Assembly (NCBI GenBank): GCA_000469685.2
Contig: LS997564.1
Coordinates: 4,108,940 to 4,172,939, forward strand
From: Haemonchus contortus
Lineage: Eukaryota > Nematoda > Chromadorea > Rhabditida > Trichostrongylidae
Reading direction: 5' to 3'
Length of the DNA stretch: 64,000 nt
Positions 34,746-47,115 of this stretch are shown piece by piece; positions within the stretch are counted from its first letter, which is position 1, and each line of letters opens with the position of its first letter. A program made the position numbers and the translations under genes. The notes below the pieces were generated by a model. That model was not told where the DNA came from. It ran no database searches and worked only from the letters and a program-made list of their open reading frames with translations.

Positions 34746-35894
34746 TTGACAAAGTTACGGAAACTGCGCAAATAACAGGTCTGATCTCAAGAGTGATACG
34801 TGCAGGGGATAGTGGCCCATGGGATGAGGACATAAATCAGACAATGTACAACAATTTTGAGAGAAAAGACTTTTTGGTACTGCTCAACTCGAGAAAGTAA
34901 TGGGAAGAATGGATACTTTCAGTCCTCATCACTATTGGTCATCCCTCTTGCGCGGTCCGTGCTGAGTGGACCTTCTGGTGAGGAGTTCATCGTCGTATTT
35001 GTTCAAATTTGCTTACCTTGAAAAGGAGAATCATAACTTATTTCGAAGTTAGTCAAGCCCTTCTTGAGGTCACAAGTAGTTGTTGGATGAGCGGATGCGT
35101 AGACTGAATTCCTCATCATCACATGCCAACTGTTGTGTGGTGGTTGTGCGTACTGGAGGGAGTCTATGAGCCGTTTTTTCTGTGAAGGGGGATTTTTCGG
35201 GGAGAGTAACTGAGTTAATTAGTAGTAAAGTTGAGTTATTCGGGTTATTTTGACGATGTAGATGTACTAGGGGTCGCACTGTGAATCACTATCTAAAAGA
35301 AGTCTATGTGGTTGAGACTAAGGGATCCTTGGGAGATAACTTATGAATTAAAGAGAATAAGCAACGAATGAGCAGGATAACACTTAGGTGGGTGGGAGAA
35401 AGGTCGTGTGTTTCTTTTGGAGAACTAGTGCAGGGGCATTTCCATGACGTCTTTGCTAGAGAGGAGTAGGAGATGAAAATTGTCAATAACGGCCCATAGA
35501 CTCCATTCCAGCTGTGAGAGTAGAGGCATGAGAGGCCAGCGGAGATTACTGTTTAACACCTTCACGGGACTTCAAAATCTGACTTGTGTGAGAGTGTGTG
35601 TGTGTGTTTTGAGTAAATGTCATTGTGGGGGCCAAACAGAGTCGTTCTCAATGTCTCTTTAGTATCATCGGGAGTTGTGTTATACGGTTGTCTTGGAATC
35701 TGCATGTGTTAGCGTTGTTGGCCTACGCTGTTGGCGTAAGTTGCTGTTAACTGTTTTTTTTTTGTGCTGCAGCTGTTCGTATGTTTTTTTCTATGTCATT
35801 CACCACAAGTTGTGCTGCAGCTTATTTATTCTATAACAAATTTACACAATAAACATACAAAAAACAATGTTATTTACAATTTCCACAATGCCTA

Positions 35895-37110
35895 AATCCT
35901 ACGTCCCACCCTAAGTTTTCCCTCCCCTTCCCCCCACGTTCGCGCACGCGCGTTATCTTCGGTTTCCCGCCAATGGACTCGACTTGTCGATTTTTCCCCG
36001 AGGTCCCAGGGAAGACACACCTTGGAGTGCGGGAAACTTCCTTCGTGTCACTTCCCCCATCCAATGCAACCGCGACGGCTCATTAGCGAGTGGTGCTTGC
36101 GACAGTCGTGTTCGCGGCACTATTCGCTCCAGAAAGAAACCTACCACAAGATCTGGGCATGCAACCTTGCTCCGTGGACAACAATGGGTGGCCTTTCGAA
36201 CTTGTCAGTACACACCATCATTTTCCATCGAATTTTGGCGAGATCAGCAGGCACTACAGACACACGTCATCGATCTTCCCATGTGCATAGAGAAGGGTTC
36301 GCTCGACGCGATCGCCTACAACTTTTTGGGCAGCAAATGCACTCCGCCAGCAGAGTTTCTGCCAGGAGCACCTCTGCTGAAGTAAATACAAGTGACAAAA
36401 TGCTAAAGAAAGTAATCTTCAGAACTCATAGTGGCTGCCATGGGATTGATAGGATTCCCCTTACGATTTCACCCCTTTTAAAAACGATGAACAGCGAGGT
36501 ACCCCAGAAGTTGAAATAACCACTATGAAGCCAAAAATGCGCCCTTTGCAGAAAAAATGGTCATAGCACTTTGAGCAATAGAATGCCAAAACATGATGCC
36601 CGGGATTTGGAAAATTTGCTGGCAAAAATGAGACAGTTCGTTACCCTAAAAACAAGCCGTTTCCTTGAAATGTTGCCAACAAAAACTTGGACATTTCGAA
36701 GGAAACAAATGGTCCGTCCAGTTTCTGCACCGTCCTTGTGGAGCAATCTCTTAGCCGAAGTTCAGAAACATCAAAATCTTATCATACACAAGGAAAACTG
36801 CAAAAAAAACCATAATTCGACCCTTTAGGAAAAACGCCCTGAAATCGTGCAAACACCACTGCATGACATCCTGATTAAACTGCCAGAAATCTATGTTGGC
36901 AGTCAGCCGAATCCAATCAATCCCTCGAGTATCCTCCATCCAGACGCTTCGAAGAGGCGATAGTGGCAACGCAAAAATTGAGTTTCTCAGTCACTAATGA
37001 AAGCTTTTAGTGCAATAAGAACATTTCTCGGAAATTCAGAGAAATACCTGCAGTAACGACGATGTACAACTGAAATGCCTCAAAATCGCCTCAACTTTTT
37101 CGAAAGAAAG
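35895..37110 (+). repeat. Inverted repeat arm A, unknown element
   Basis: This arm matches 40240-41300 in reverse complement over its whole length. Shared words include GGACTCGACTTGTCGA, GAGGTCCCAGGGAAGAC, CGACAGTCGTGTTCGCGGCAC, AACTTGTCAGTACACACCATC, TTCAGAACTCATAGTGGCTGC, CTTTTAGTGCAATAAGAA and GCCTCAAAATCGC. Several plus-strand frames stay open in parts (for example GQQWVAFRTCQYTPSFSIEF at 36174, and a CALCRKNGH word near 36546 that recalls a zinc knuckle), but stops and frame changes break them. The family is not identified; decayed coding DNA of a mobile element is likely. Confidence 0.7.
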
Positions 37111-40100
37111 AAACACTCCAATACAAAGTGCTTCTTCACTCAGTTTTCGTAAATTTTTGGTTAAATATTTTAGAATGGCGTTCGGCAGACAATAAAGACA
37201 GCTAAAGTTAATTTAGGGTAGTCGCATGTCACTCTTACCCTAACCCCGTTTAAGTACGTTAGAACGATAGAAGTAATCCATGACATTATGTTTTTGTTAG
37301 TAAATGCCTTTTATAGATTTGGCCAGGGTAGGTTCTTGAGGATAGCCAACGAGAGACAGAATCGATGCGAAGAAACTACTATGCGACATCTGCCAGGTAA
37401 CCAACTGGGATACCGTGTCTCCGATACGGTAAACCTGTCCTCAGTAACATCAGGAACCATCTAAGAAACGCTTTACAAAAGCATGTGGAAGGTCGAAGGA
37501 AATCTGAGCTTCTACAACGGGGATAGGATGAAGACAGTCAGAGGCCCTGAAGAACACTATGTTGCATCGCAATCAGTAATGTCGAGTTAGCCAGAACACA
37601 CACGAAAGCAGCGAAGTCGGGGACCCGATTCAGGATTGAATACAATGGCTGATATATTTATGATCAGCCGTCGGAACATATCAATCAAGAGCTTGATTGG
37701 AACTGTGAAAAGAAATGATGACTATGACAGCCGAGTTTCATCCGTTGAGCCAATTCCCGCTGATATTCGATCAGGATACAGTGAAATGATGCCGGAGTTG
37801 ACTGAATCTATATGACTGTGACTGGTCAGAAGGTAAACCGATCTCTTCGTCAGAAAACTGCTAGAAGAAGTATAATACAACTGAGGAATCGGTAGCCAAA
37901 GGCAAGGACCTGGCAAGGTTCGTTAGCCGAAGAAAAGTAACTACACAGTAAGGTGACCTTTGCCAGTACTATCAAGGTCCTTCATCCTGCACAAATAGAA
38001 AATGGAGGCTCCAGAGGTGATCAGCCGAAACCGCCAAGCGAGCGGCAACCTTGGTCCTAAAAGGTGTTCTAGTATTTGCCCGGAACGAGACAATGATTCC
38101 ATAACCGTAAGCCCCCATTAGGCTTATCAAACAGAAGTCGCCGGTAGTTCACTTCGTCTTCGGAGATGGCGGTGCAGCTGTGAGGGCCGAGCACGTGAGA
38201 TTCACAAAATGTTCGAGTACCCGATCAATAATTGATGCAAAATTTACTGATGCCTCAGCTTTGGACCCATTGCAACAGATGTTATTCAGACAACACGAAG
38301 AAGGCATAGAACAAAACGAAACTGCACCTAGTTTTACGAAGGCGGCAATGAGAATCTGGAAGGAAAAGGACTCAAGTCATCCAGAAATCTACGTTCAATA
38401 CTAACGCGGTTGAGGAAGGAAATCAGGAATCCCGAGTTGATTTTTGTCGCAGTCGCTGAGACGTCGACGATCAGCTGAGGCGGACACTTTGATCGATAGG
38501 GTGGTTAGTGCTAGAACAGCCATCGATCGAATCCCTTGAGACGGCGGTCGAAAGAAGAAAACGGTCATGGTTGGAGCGTTGAGCTAAGATTTTTGGTGAA
38601 GAGTTACATGTTCCACCTACATGAACACACTAACCCCTGACAAAGGAGATAGAGGTGAGGGTGACGATGAGAAGGGCTCGATTGATTGAACTTTCGGTTA
38701 ACTAGACGACTTGCAAAGCAGATGATGGAAAATTCTAGGGATGAAACGAGAAGAGGAAAAGTCGGAAAAAGCAATCCTCATACTCGGATAAAGCATATTA
38801 CTTGAGAACATGTAGAGACGTTTCGAGTTCCTTTTCCATTCATGAGTGCTTCTGAAGAATACAGAGTGCGCTAGACTAAATCTGATCCTCGAAGACTACA
38901 GCTAACTAGCCATATTTCTAGGTGTTGTAGTCTGACTTCAAAGAAAGGAATCATTAGGAATATCAGAGCTGGGCTTGCACGGTTTACTTCTATCTTCGTA
39001 CGGCGGGGTAAGGTAAGGACACAAGGGAACGTATGATCCTACTCCTTCCCGAAGGGTTAAACACCCTGGCACAATTCCAAAGGGAAAGAGAAAGAGTAAA
39101 TGATTGGCAGCAAAAGGACATACGCTATTCTTAATCCTCTGACAAATCATTCGAGTGTAAGGGTTTAACAATGATAACAAAACGCGAAAAACCCATTCAA
39201 TTATTCCAACTTCACTGAAATCCCCATAAAATGAGGTCCCTCTGGACGATAATATTCCCACCTAAACCTGTCTGATCCACAGACCTTCATTTCAGTGAAG
39301 GCAAAGGCATCCCCCACGTCGCTTGCTACGCTTTACCCCATATAGCCTACCCTAATAAGCAGTAGCGCCCTTAAAAACGGATATCAATCAGCATCTTCAT
39401 TTTATATGACGAAAATATTTGTCCCTAAGGAATTCTACTTTCCTTTCGATAAATTTGGACTCATACCATCACAAATGAAAAATATGCTGCTCGCCACCAC
39501 TGTGCTACATAGGATTCACATTGGCAACGCCTTTGGAAAGATTCTTTCGACCCATTCTTGCCTCCACTACACCTGCCAAGTTATCTTGACAGATGAGGAC
39601 GAATTTACTTGGACCTCCCTATCAGTTTTATTCAAACGTTGACAGCATTGATTGCCTATTTCATTTTGATGATATTTCTTCCTCGTCCTTCCCTTCACCT
39701 TTATCTCCCACGTCAAAAACTAAGATTAAAGGTTTTCTCACGAAATTCTAACTAGTTAATCAGTCTCATTCCAATCTCTTCGAGTTTTCGAGCGAACCTT
39801 AACGCCTACAACTGACCCAGTCATAGTATAAGCCTATTTGCATTTTGGAGCCCATAGAGCTCTGACATTTCCCCCAATGATTGACAAAAGATGCTTATCA
39901 ACAATTTAAATCCCATGGATTCCTCTGAGATGGCAACGAGCAGAAACAGTCCACAGGAACTTATCAACTCGTTAGCAAGTTATCATTACACAAGAGCCCC
40001 ACTGTGCCAATAACAGAGGGAGCCAATAGCTGGATGTGACTTTTCATGAGTTCAGGGGACTGCTAGGTCAAAGAACAGCGTATTTCTAAAATCTATTTTT

Positions 40101-40239
40101 CCACCCTACTGACACACTTCCTGCGAGAAATTTGTTGGATAGGTTAGTTTCACCCTCAAAGTTTAACTCCTTAAGTTTGGGGAAGGGGGGGGGGGGGACT
40201 CTGAATTACCTTTAGCTATTGTTCATGTGCTGGCCGAAC
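37111..40239. other. Spacer between inverted arms
   Basis: This is 3.1 kb with no supported gene. A 107-codon minus-strand frame (38938-39261) and a 78-codon plus-strand frame (39406-39642) have no recognised motif. From about 39000 the plus strand becomes poor in G. A run of 13 G stands at 40185-40197, close to the inner end of arm B. Confidence 0.45.
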
Positions 40240-41300
40240 GTCTAAATTTCTCCAAAAAACATAAAAGCGATTTTGAGGCAATTCAAGAGCACACAATAAT
40301 TGAACTGTAGGTATATCTAAATTCGAGAAATTCTTACTGCACTAAAAACTTTATTAGTCACTAAGAAACTCACCTCTTGCGATGGCACAATCCTTCAGCA
40401 AAGCGTCTTAGGCTGGATACTCGAAGCACCGGACGGAGTCAGAGAAGCCATCAATAAATTTCTGACCATTCAAAGAAATGCCATGCAATGAGATTGGCAA
40501 AATTCCAGAACGCTTTACTCAAAGAGCCAAACTATGAGATTTCTGCATTCTCCTTGTTAGTGATATGACTTCAATGCTCAAAACCCCGAATAAGAAACTG
40601 CCCCACAAGGAAAGTGCAGGAACTAAACGAACTAATTATATCCAGCAAAATCATCCAAAGTCTTGCGGGCAACACCGCAAGAAAAAAGCCTGCTGTGGGG
40701 ATAACGAGCGCTATCAACCCCATGGCAGCCACTATGAGTTCTGAAGATTACGATTTCTTTAGCACTTTATCACTTGTATCTACCTCAGCAAAAACGCTCC
40801 TGGTAGTAATTCTGCTGGCGGGGTGCATTTGCTGCCCAAAAGTTGCAGGCAATCGCTTCGATCGATCCTTTCTCTATGCACATGGGAAGATCTATGACGT
40901 GCACCTGTAGTGCCTGTTGATCTCGCCAAAATTCGATGGGAAATGATGGTGTGTACTGACAAGTTCGAAAGACCACCCACTGTTGTCCACGGAGCAAGGT
41001 TGCATGTCCAGATCTTGTAGGAGGTCCTTTTTGGAGCGAATAGTGCCGCGAACACGACTGTCGCGAGCACCAATCGCTAATGAGCCGTCGCGGTCGCATT
41101 GGACGGGAGAGCGACACAAAGAAAGTTCCCAACACTCCAAGGCATGTCTTCCCTGGGACCTCGAAGAAAAGTCGACAAGTCGAGTCCACCGGTGGGAAAC
41201 AATGCGTGGGATTCATTGCGGAAGGTTACAACATCTTCAGAAGGTACATGACCTTCTGTATTCCCAGAGAAAACTTAGGGTGGGTATTACAGGGTGATTG
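40240..41300 (-). repeat. Inverted repeat arm B, unknown element
   Basis: This is the reverse-complement partner of arm A (35895-37110). Read on the minus strand it carries the same landmarks in the same order, including GGACTCGACTTGTCGA and the frame encoding GHATLLRGQQWVVFRTCQYT. It is slightly shorter than arm A because of small deletions, mostly in the inner half. The outer boundary lies close to CCCACCCTAAGTTTTC in both arms. Confidence 0.7.
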
Positions 41301-42633
41301 ATTAGTGTGGGCAGCTAGACTAAACTATCCCTATCACTAAGTTTACCGAGCCCCCTAACTAGTTCCCTAGTCGTTATTCCCACACTCAACTGCCTCAGTC
41401 CATCAAAACCTACCGCCATCACGTTGCTTTCAGGAAGGAAAAGAGCAGCCATCCTCTAACAAACAGAGCCAAAGTTTCATGAAACGTTCGGAAACTAAAA
41501 AGCCACGGTGGCCCATTCCCTGATAATACAACCCGGTATTCTAAAAACAAAAACAATGGATTATAGGGAAAAAGTAAAAGCTGACAGTGGATTACCATCC
41601 CCTCACCCTTGAACTATAAGAGGAAGCCAAAGGATTAAGTATACCAAACCAACGGGTAAAATAACCAAACCAACGGGTAAAATAGCAGAAACTCTGTCTA
41701 CAGGAACCCTTTCTACGTGCCCCGACACCCCCCCCCCTCTCCTTGCCCCCTCCCCCCCACCCCTTTCTTCACTTTCACTTCCCTTTCCCCCCCCCCCCCC
41801 CCCCCCCCGTCGGTTCCCCTTGTCATTGATTTTTGATTTGATGACCAAATATGAAGAAATGGATTTAATAAGAATTTGGCCGCAATCTTCCTTCCGAGCA
41901 CATGATGACTGCAGCAGTTATTTGACGTCGAGACCTAAGTTGGAGAAGGACAACTAGGGTACTGCTTATCAGTAAGTAATTAGTAACCCCCTACACAATA
42001 ACAACAGATAAATAACTACAGAAAAGTTCCCTACTAACTATTAAAAAACAACAACTATAAAGAATAAGTTAATCATAGTCAGAGTCAGTCAGTAAATAAA
42101 CTCGGATACATCAAAACACAGCCCTAAACAACCTAAAAAATGCCTAAAGCCCACACTAAAGCAATCACACCTGAAAATCTCAAAAATAATCCTTTGACGA
42201 CTCCTGCGTCCACCTGCTGTCCATGAAGCGCACTCTCTGCAAAAACAGACAATTAGAATAGGAAAAGGAAGCATAAAAAATCTAAGTAACACCTTTTCCA
42301 AATCCCGCTAGCTTTAAAAGGGTCGATCCGCGTCGCTGTGTCCATCGGGAGCAGCCCTTTCTTCCGAACGCTTGTGCAGTAGGTGAGAACCACAACCAAT
42401 TTGATGTCCTCGCATTATGACATAGACGGTTCCTCCATTTAAAGTCGACTCCACAACTAGTTCGCGTTCATCCAATCACTCTGAAGTCGATCGAATATGG
42501 GTGGCGTGCCGTTTCGAAATTCGCTGGCTAGCTAGACGACGAATGGACGGCAGCAGCCTTGTAGAAAGCCGAGCTTACCTGAATCGCCTGTTTAAACTAA
42601 TATACACAGCAAAAGATTACAAGCAGTGCATAC
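41301..42633. other. G-poor, C-rich sequence with long C run
   Basis: This stretch is G-poor on the plus strand, the opposite of the 29-35 kb block. C runs occur at 41727-41737 and 41787-41808 (22 bases). On the minus strand a 66-base exon-like piece lies near 42172-42240 between a TTTTTGCAG acceptor and a GTGTG donor, and a 9-base exon-like piece (GCGATTCAG) near 42580. Either could belong with the first-exon candidate at 42634-42836. Confidence 0.35.
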
Positions 42634-42836
42634 CCCTGATCCCCGATCGGACCGCCCATTAGCACGATAGGTGGCTGCTGACTGCTTCCTGCTGAACTAT
42701 CGGGACCTGAACTGGTAGATTTAGCGGTGAAGAACGAGCTTATACGGTGATGAAAGTAGAAATTCGTACCGAGAGAATTTTGCGGCGAACTAGTCTCAGG
42801 TACCGCGCACTTCTGAGTAGTCCCACACGCACCCAT
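42634..42836 (-). CDS. Tentative first exon of an unidentified gene
   Basis: An ATG at 42834-42836 opens 67 codons that end at a GTATGC donor in phase 2. The N-terminus, MGACGTTQKC, fits the N-myristoylation pattern (glycine after Met, small residue at position 6) and has a nearby cysteine, which would suggest membrane anchoring. The rest is serine-rich (TAKSTSSGPDSSAGSSQQPP) and ends VLMGGPIGDQ. Exon-like pieces at about 42580 and 42172-42240 could continue it in phase. No family is recognised, and the 3' end of this exon resembles the tandem repeat at 42960-43480, so a repeat origin is possible. Confidence 0.35.
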
Positions 42837-43753
42837 ATTTCTTGAACTCTTTCTACATAGGGGTTAACGTTTGGAAATAGGCCGGTTTCGGTAAGGATGG
42901 CGCCAACCTGAATTGAAAACCATTACCGTACACATAAGAGAAGGCGTTTGGTTATGGTGTACCTTTGATCCCCAATCGGATCGCATCACAACAGAAAACA
43001 ACAAACAACGTGTTCTATGGCTCATCCATCCTCGTAGTATTTTTCATATCCTGTTTTTCCATACCATGGCTTTGGTAGGTAGAAAAGCTTCACAATCGAC
43101 TTGGCAGATGTACGCTCCAGTCGCAGAACTCCGTAGACAAGAAATGGGCCCGTATCCATGAGGACGGCTCAACCTAAATTGTGAGCCATGAGAAGCCAGA
43201 CGAAAAAAGTGTTCGATGGTTACGCACCTTCGATCCCCGTTCGGATCGCCTTACAACAGAATTATTCCAATAGGCCGATCCGTCCTCGTAGTCTTCTCCG
43301 TATCCATGGCTGTTGGTAGACGAAAGACTTAGTAGTTAGTTTGACAGATGTACGTTCAAGTCGCAGAATTCTGTAGACAAGGAATGGGCCTGTGTCATTG
43401 AGGCCTGTTGTCAACCTGAACTGGAAGCCGTAACAAAGACATTTAAAAAGGAGTCCAATATTGACGTACATCCGATCCCCGTTTGGATCGCTCTACAAGA
43501 GAATTGTTGAAATATGTCGAAACCTCCAATATTGTCTGCTGCAGCACATCTGAAACATATCCCGAAATCGAGTATGTAGTGTACAGCGTCCCGTAGTTTT
43601 TCGTTGTTTATGGAAACCTCCACATATTTGGACTTACTCCTTTGTTTCGAGGCGACTTTCAATCTTCATTCTTCGAAATAGTTCTTGATTCGCTTCGGAA
43701 TGCGACCCAATTCGCAAATATCTGCAAAGACGAGAAAGAAAGGCGAACCTGAA
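42837..43753. repeat. Degenerate tandem repeat, 240-270 bp period
   Basis: The word GATCCCC[A/G][A/T]T[C/T]GGATCGC recurs at 42967, 43232 and 43474, and a related GATCCCCGATCGGACCGC is at 42638. Between them TCGTAGT, CCATGGCT(T/G)TGGTAG, CAGATGTACG(C/T)TC and GTCGCAGAA also recur in order. Spacing is 265 and 242 bases. Copies are clearly diverged. 43560-43753 shows nothing else. Confidence 0.65.
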
Positions 43754-45275
43754 GTTGACTCAGGGTTATGCGATGCGGTGAACCACTGCTAGTGTTCTCC
43801 TTATTCTTCATCTTCTCCCTAGCGGTGATACCGCGCCGTCGCAGGGCCTGCTGTTCTTGTCAATTGTGTCCTATCACGTCAGACTTCCTTCTATCTACAG
43901 CATCTTCTCCTGGTCGCTGCCCTTGAGCCTCAAACTCCACTGCCTCATTATAAACCACTGCTGACGTTATATGAGGCCATTTCCAGCGGTGGGGAAATCA
44001 TTGAATCCCATTACAGGTCACTTGGGATCCCTAACGCACTACGGGAACACACGAAAAGAGAGTAACGTGTCAATAATTCGTCCGTTCTTCCTGTATATAA
44101 CCCGTCGGTTTCGTGCTTTAGTACTTCTCCATGGTTGAAAGCTCCAGCTCTTTCCGATAGAGCTGCAATGATTGCCCTTCACGTCGCTGGTCACCGAAAT
44201 TCGCCGTATTCACAAGGTGCATCGTTCCAGTGTTCATAGGATTTGGAAGCGAGGCATTTTTCGTGATGTTCCTCGTGGAGGTCGTCCAGCCTCGACAGCC
44301 TCTAATGATTCGTGAGAGTAGCCAGGATCCGAATTCACTGCAATCCAAAGAGGAGCATGGGGAAGTTGGCTAGGGATTCGGGAGATTCTAGTCGAACGAT
44401 GACAAAAAAAAGACACGCTCCCTTGGACGCTCAGAGGAAATGAAGAGTGGAAAATGCAAAGTCCTCTGGAGAGAATCGCAAACGATGCGCACTTGAGAAT
44501 CCCCTTAAGCTTTTCACAATTGGGCATAGGTTCAAGTACCTTTTACAAATGAGTACTCTCCAGAATCGGAGAAGCTGGTAGAGCAGAAAGAATAGTCACC
44601 CGAAGTCACATCGTGCATCGGTGATGATTTGAGCAGCAGTATCCGCAAACACGTACTCCTTCATTTTTCGCGGAATGGGACAGAAAATCGATGCCAATTA
44701 CTATCCCAAGGAATTTCCGAAAAAGGTCGTGCCCAACCGAACTTCCGGAAGATGATCTTTTCCAGCAAGACGGTGTACCAATTCATCGGTAGGTTTTAGT
44801 CCAATAGTGATGCAGTGCAATTCAACCGACTTCATAGCAGCAGAACACTGGCCCACTCATTCTCTTGACTTGATCGTAATGGACCACTCGATTTGGTCGA
44901 TCCTGGAGGCCTGCGCAAAAAAACACTCCCACCGAATCGTTGAAAGCTGCTTCACGAAAAACATGGGATGCAGTTCCATGCAATGCTTTCCGGGCAGCAG
45001 TAGAAGTGCATCCGTCTCGTCTCGAGGAAGTTACCAAATCCAAAGGATGTTATTTTGGGCGATATTGTAAATTCTTGGTTGTTATGATATATCTAGGCGT
45101 TTTTGTTGTTTATACCAAACTCCGGTCAGAAACGCTGAAGATGCACCGAACTACTTTGTCGTCGTATTCAAGACCCACCCTGTATTCATAATTAGTGTTG
45201 GGAAGCCACCTAGAGAGGAGTGTCTCACCCTGTAGAAAAACCATCGCTCACCGCTACGACAGACCCTGAGTCAAC
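43754..45275 (+). mobile_element. Decayed Tc1/mariner-superfamily element
   Basis: The ends form a 28-base inverted pair (43754-43781 and 45248-45275), both starting GTTGACTCAGGGT and sharing GCGGTGA, with 22 of 28 positions alike. Inside, the plus strand carries transposase fragments in several frames: IWKRGIFRDVPRGGRPAS (helix-turn-helix/GRPR region, 44245), an FQQDGVP-like word (44760, with its 5' base changed), SIWSILEACAKKHSHRIVES (44894) and a C-terminal VSSRGSY. Frameshifts and stops make it inactive. A second terminal-like word (complement of CACCCTGTA) occurs at 45177 and 45228, so nested or rearranged ends are possible. Confidence 0.7.
44180..45120 (+). pseudogene. Broken Tc1/mariner transposase
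   Basis: This is the coding remnant within the element above. The order of fragments follows a DD37D-like (maT/Tc1-related) transposase: GRP linker, an AAVSAN-like motif before the second catalytic region, an FQQD-like motif near 44757-44770, then SIWSILEACAKKHSH. The expected 'SPDLNP' became HSLDLIV, so the aspartate survives but the context is altered. Several stops interrupt every frame. Confidence 0.65.
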
Positions 45276-46024
45276 TCATTCGTGGTTGCCATACAAAAGG
45301 AAATAAAAATTGAAACTGCTTCCACATTTCTGCCGCTAAACGGATATATTGCCAAAAAAGATTGATGTGTTGAACGTCAAGTGAGATGGCAGAAACGTGA
45401 AATTTGCTAAAAATAATCTTCAAAGCTGCGCTTAGTGTGCAATTCTCGTCGTCCTTGAGATCGGAGGTCCTTCCTGTGGTGGGCTGTGCCATGCTCTCTG
45501 CTTGGCTGAAAGTGTGCTCCTTAGCGGAAGGGTGGCTGAATGGTCCTTTGTTGATTGGCTGTGTGGTTTCGCATGGATAGCCGGATGGGCGTTTGCTGGC
45601 TGGCCGTGTGGTCCTCCGCGTGAGTAGCTGAATGGTCCTCTATGCGGTCGGCTCTAAAGAGTGGATAGCACATCTCAGCTCCTTGATAGCCATCATCGGC
45701 ACCAAACCTTTTCCTTCTTCTTTTCAATCCGAATAAAGTCCACGATGCCATCTCACAACTTCTCTTAGTGATATGCAGGCAACAGGTTCCAGTGAATGCG
45801 TCGCTCGCAGACTGGAAACAAAGCGAAGTTAAAATGGAATGTAGTGGGAAAAGAGTTATCCGAGGAGAATTAAGCAATAGCTACGCTAACTAAGACCGAA
45901 ATAGAAAGTTGCACTTGCAGAGAATTCGCCATATACTTCAAATGCAAGGAAAGAGAGTATATGAAAAATGATGGTCCACAACTTTTCATATAATCCCCTT
46001 GATTAAATAAATGAACGAGTCGAG
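45276..46024. other. Open frame with degenerate internal repeats
   Basis: A 118-codon minus-strand frame (45521-45877) contains FTGTCCLHITKRSCEMASW, then a tail of short repeats (ATHAEDHTASQQTPI, NHTANQQRTIQPP). The DNA under the tail repeats GACCATTCAGC-like words, so it may be a small minisatellite. No family is recognised, and no splice partner is seen. Confidence 0.3.
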
Positions 46025-46190
46025 AAAATAAGATGTTTATTGGAGCTGAAAGCCAAGGAGCTCATCAATCGATGGTACGACGGAGCAAAGTCGATCGATG
46101 AACTCGGTGGCGAACATTCACCTCGAGAATGTGTTCGAAATCCTCCTTAGTATTTTCTACCACGTCGAATCCTTCACGAGCTTTAAAGAG
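46025..46190. repeat. Repeat copy flanking the LINE, left
   Basis: Words AAGGAGCTCATCAATCGATGG, GAACATTCACCTCGAG, GTTCGAA and CACGTCGAAT match AAGGAGCTCTTCAATCAATC, GAACCTTGATCCTGAGCA, GCTCGAA and CACGTCAAGT at 48757-48880 in the same orientation. Read on the minus strand it encodes FDVVENTKEDFEHILEVNVR and then a stop, so it may be the 3' end of an unknown repeated coding element. Confidence 0.5.
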
Positions 46191-47115
46191 GAGGGTTGCG
46201 TTACTAGCAAAGCCGAAGCAACACATGAGTTAGGAAGCTCAGAAAGGATATCGTAATATTTCCAGTATGCTGGCAGCACGATGATCTGACTCATTTTCAT
46301 CGAAACAAAACCATCATGCTAACTAATAAAAGTTATTTGTCTAGCACAGATACCAGCTAGCCCACCCTTCTCACCAAGTATTAATGGAAATCGCATTCGA
46401 CTAGATCAGAGCGAGGCAATTAAAATACAGCGAAATCTCATATTATTAGGCTTCTTTACTATACACACATGCGTGGAAAATCACTGAATAGTCATCGAAT
46501 GCAAGTCACCCGTATCACCTGTCGTCCCGTTGATCGTCGATTTCCTCGAGCGGGCGCCAGTAACGTCTCCATTCGTCCCTGTTACGAGCCAGTGTGGTCC
46601 AATGAATCGCTCCAGGGACACGAGGATCAACACTCCTTTCGTTCAGAGCTTTCGTGAAGAAGTCTGACCATCTCGTTGGTGGCCCTCCTGGAGTTCGTTT
46701 GATGTCCCGAGGGATCCAGTCAGTGACCGCCCTGGTCCAACGGTCATCACTACATCGCATAAAGTGTCCGGCCCACCTGATCTTCGATTTCTTGGCGTAG
46801 TCAACGGCATCCCTAATCTTCGTACGTTGACGGAGCTCGGAACTCCGGGTTCCCTTCTGCACTTACGTGTATAGGGAAATTCCCAGCATCGTCCGTTCTG
46901 AAGCGCGTTGAGTAACGCTGACAGCATGCTCATCCTGCTTTCGTAGAGTCCAAGTCTCCGAGGCGTACGTCAAAGCAGGACTACTCCCTCGATATTCTTA
47001 AATGTTCCCCACGCGGCGCGCTTCCTTCTGCATAGCTCTGGAGCTAGGTCGTTCATCATGTTGACTTCCCGACCTAGATACACATAGCTAGAGCATTCGG
47101 AGATATTCGTTCCGT

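Larger units (their letters stand above)
28900..35400 (+). other. C-poor, G-rich block with G runs
   Basis: Large parts of this block, clearest at 29220-29520, 31740-31950 and 33300-34450, are rich in G and A and poor in C on the plus strand, with words such as GGAAGGGGAAGGGTTAGG. G runs reach 19 bases at 31921-31939, about 14 at 34262-34275, and 10 or more at 31790-31799. No coding exon is supported; open frames such as 30495-30833 and 29312-29527 have no motif. 31000-31730 is less skewed and shows nothing. Confidence 0.6.
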
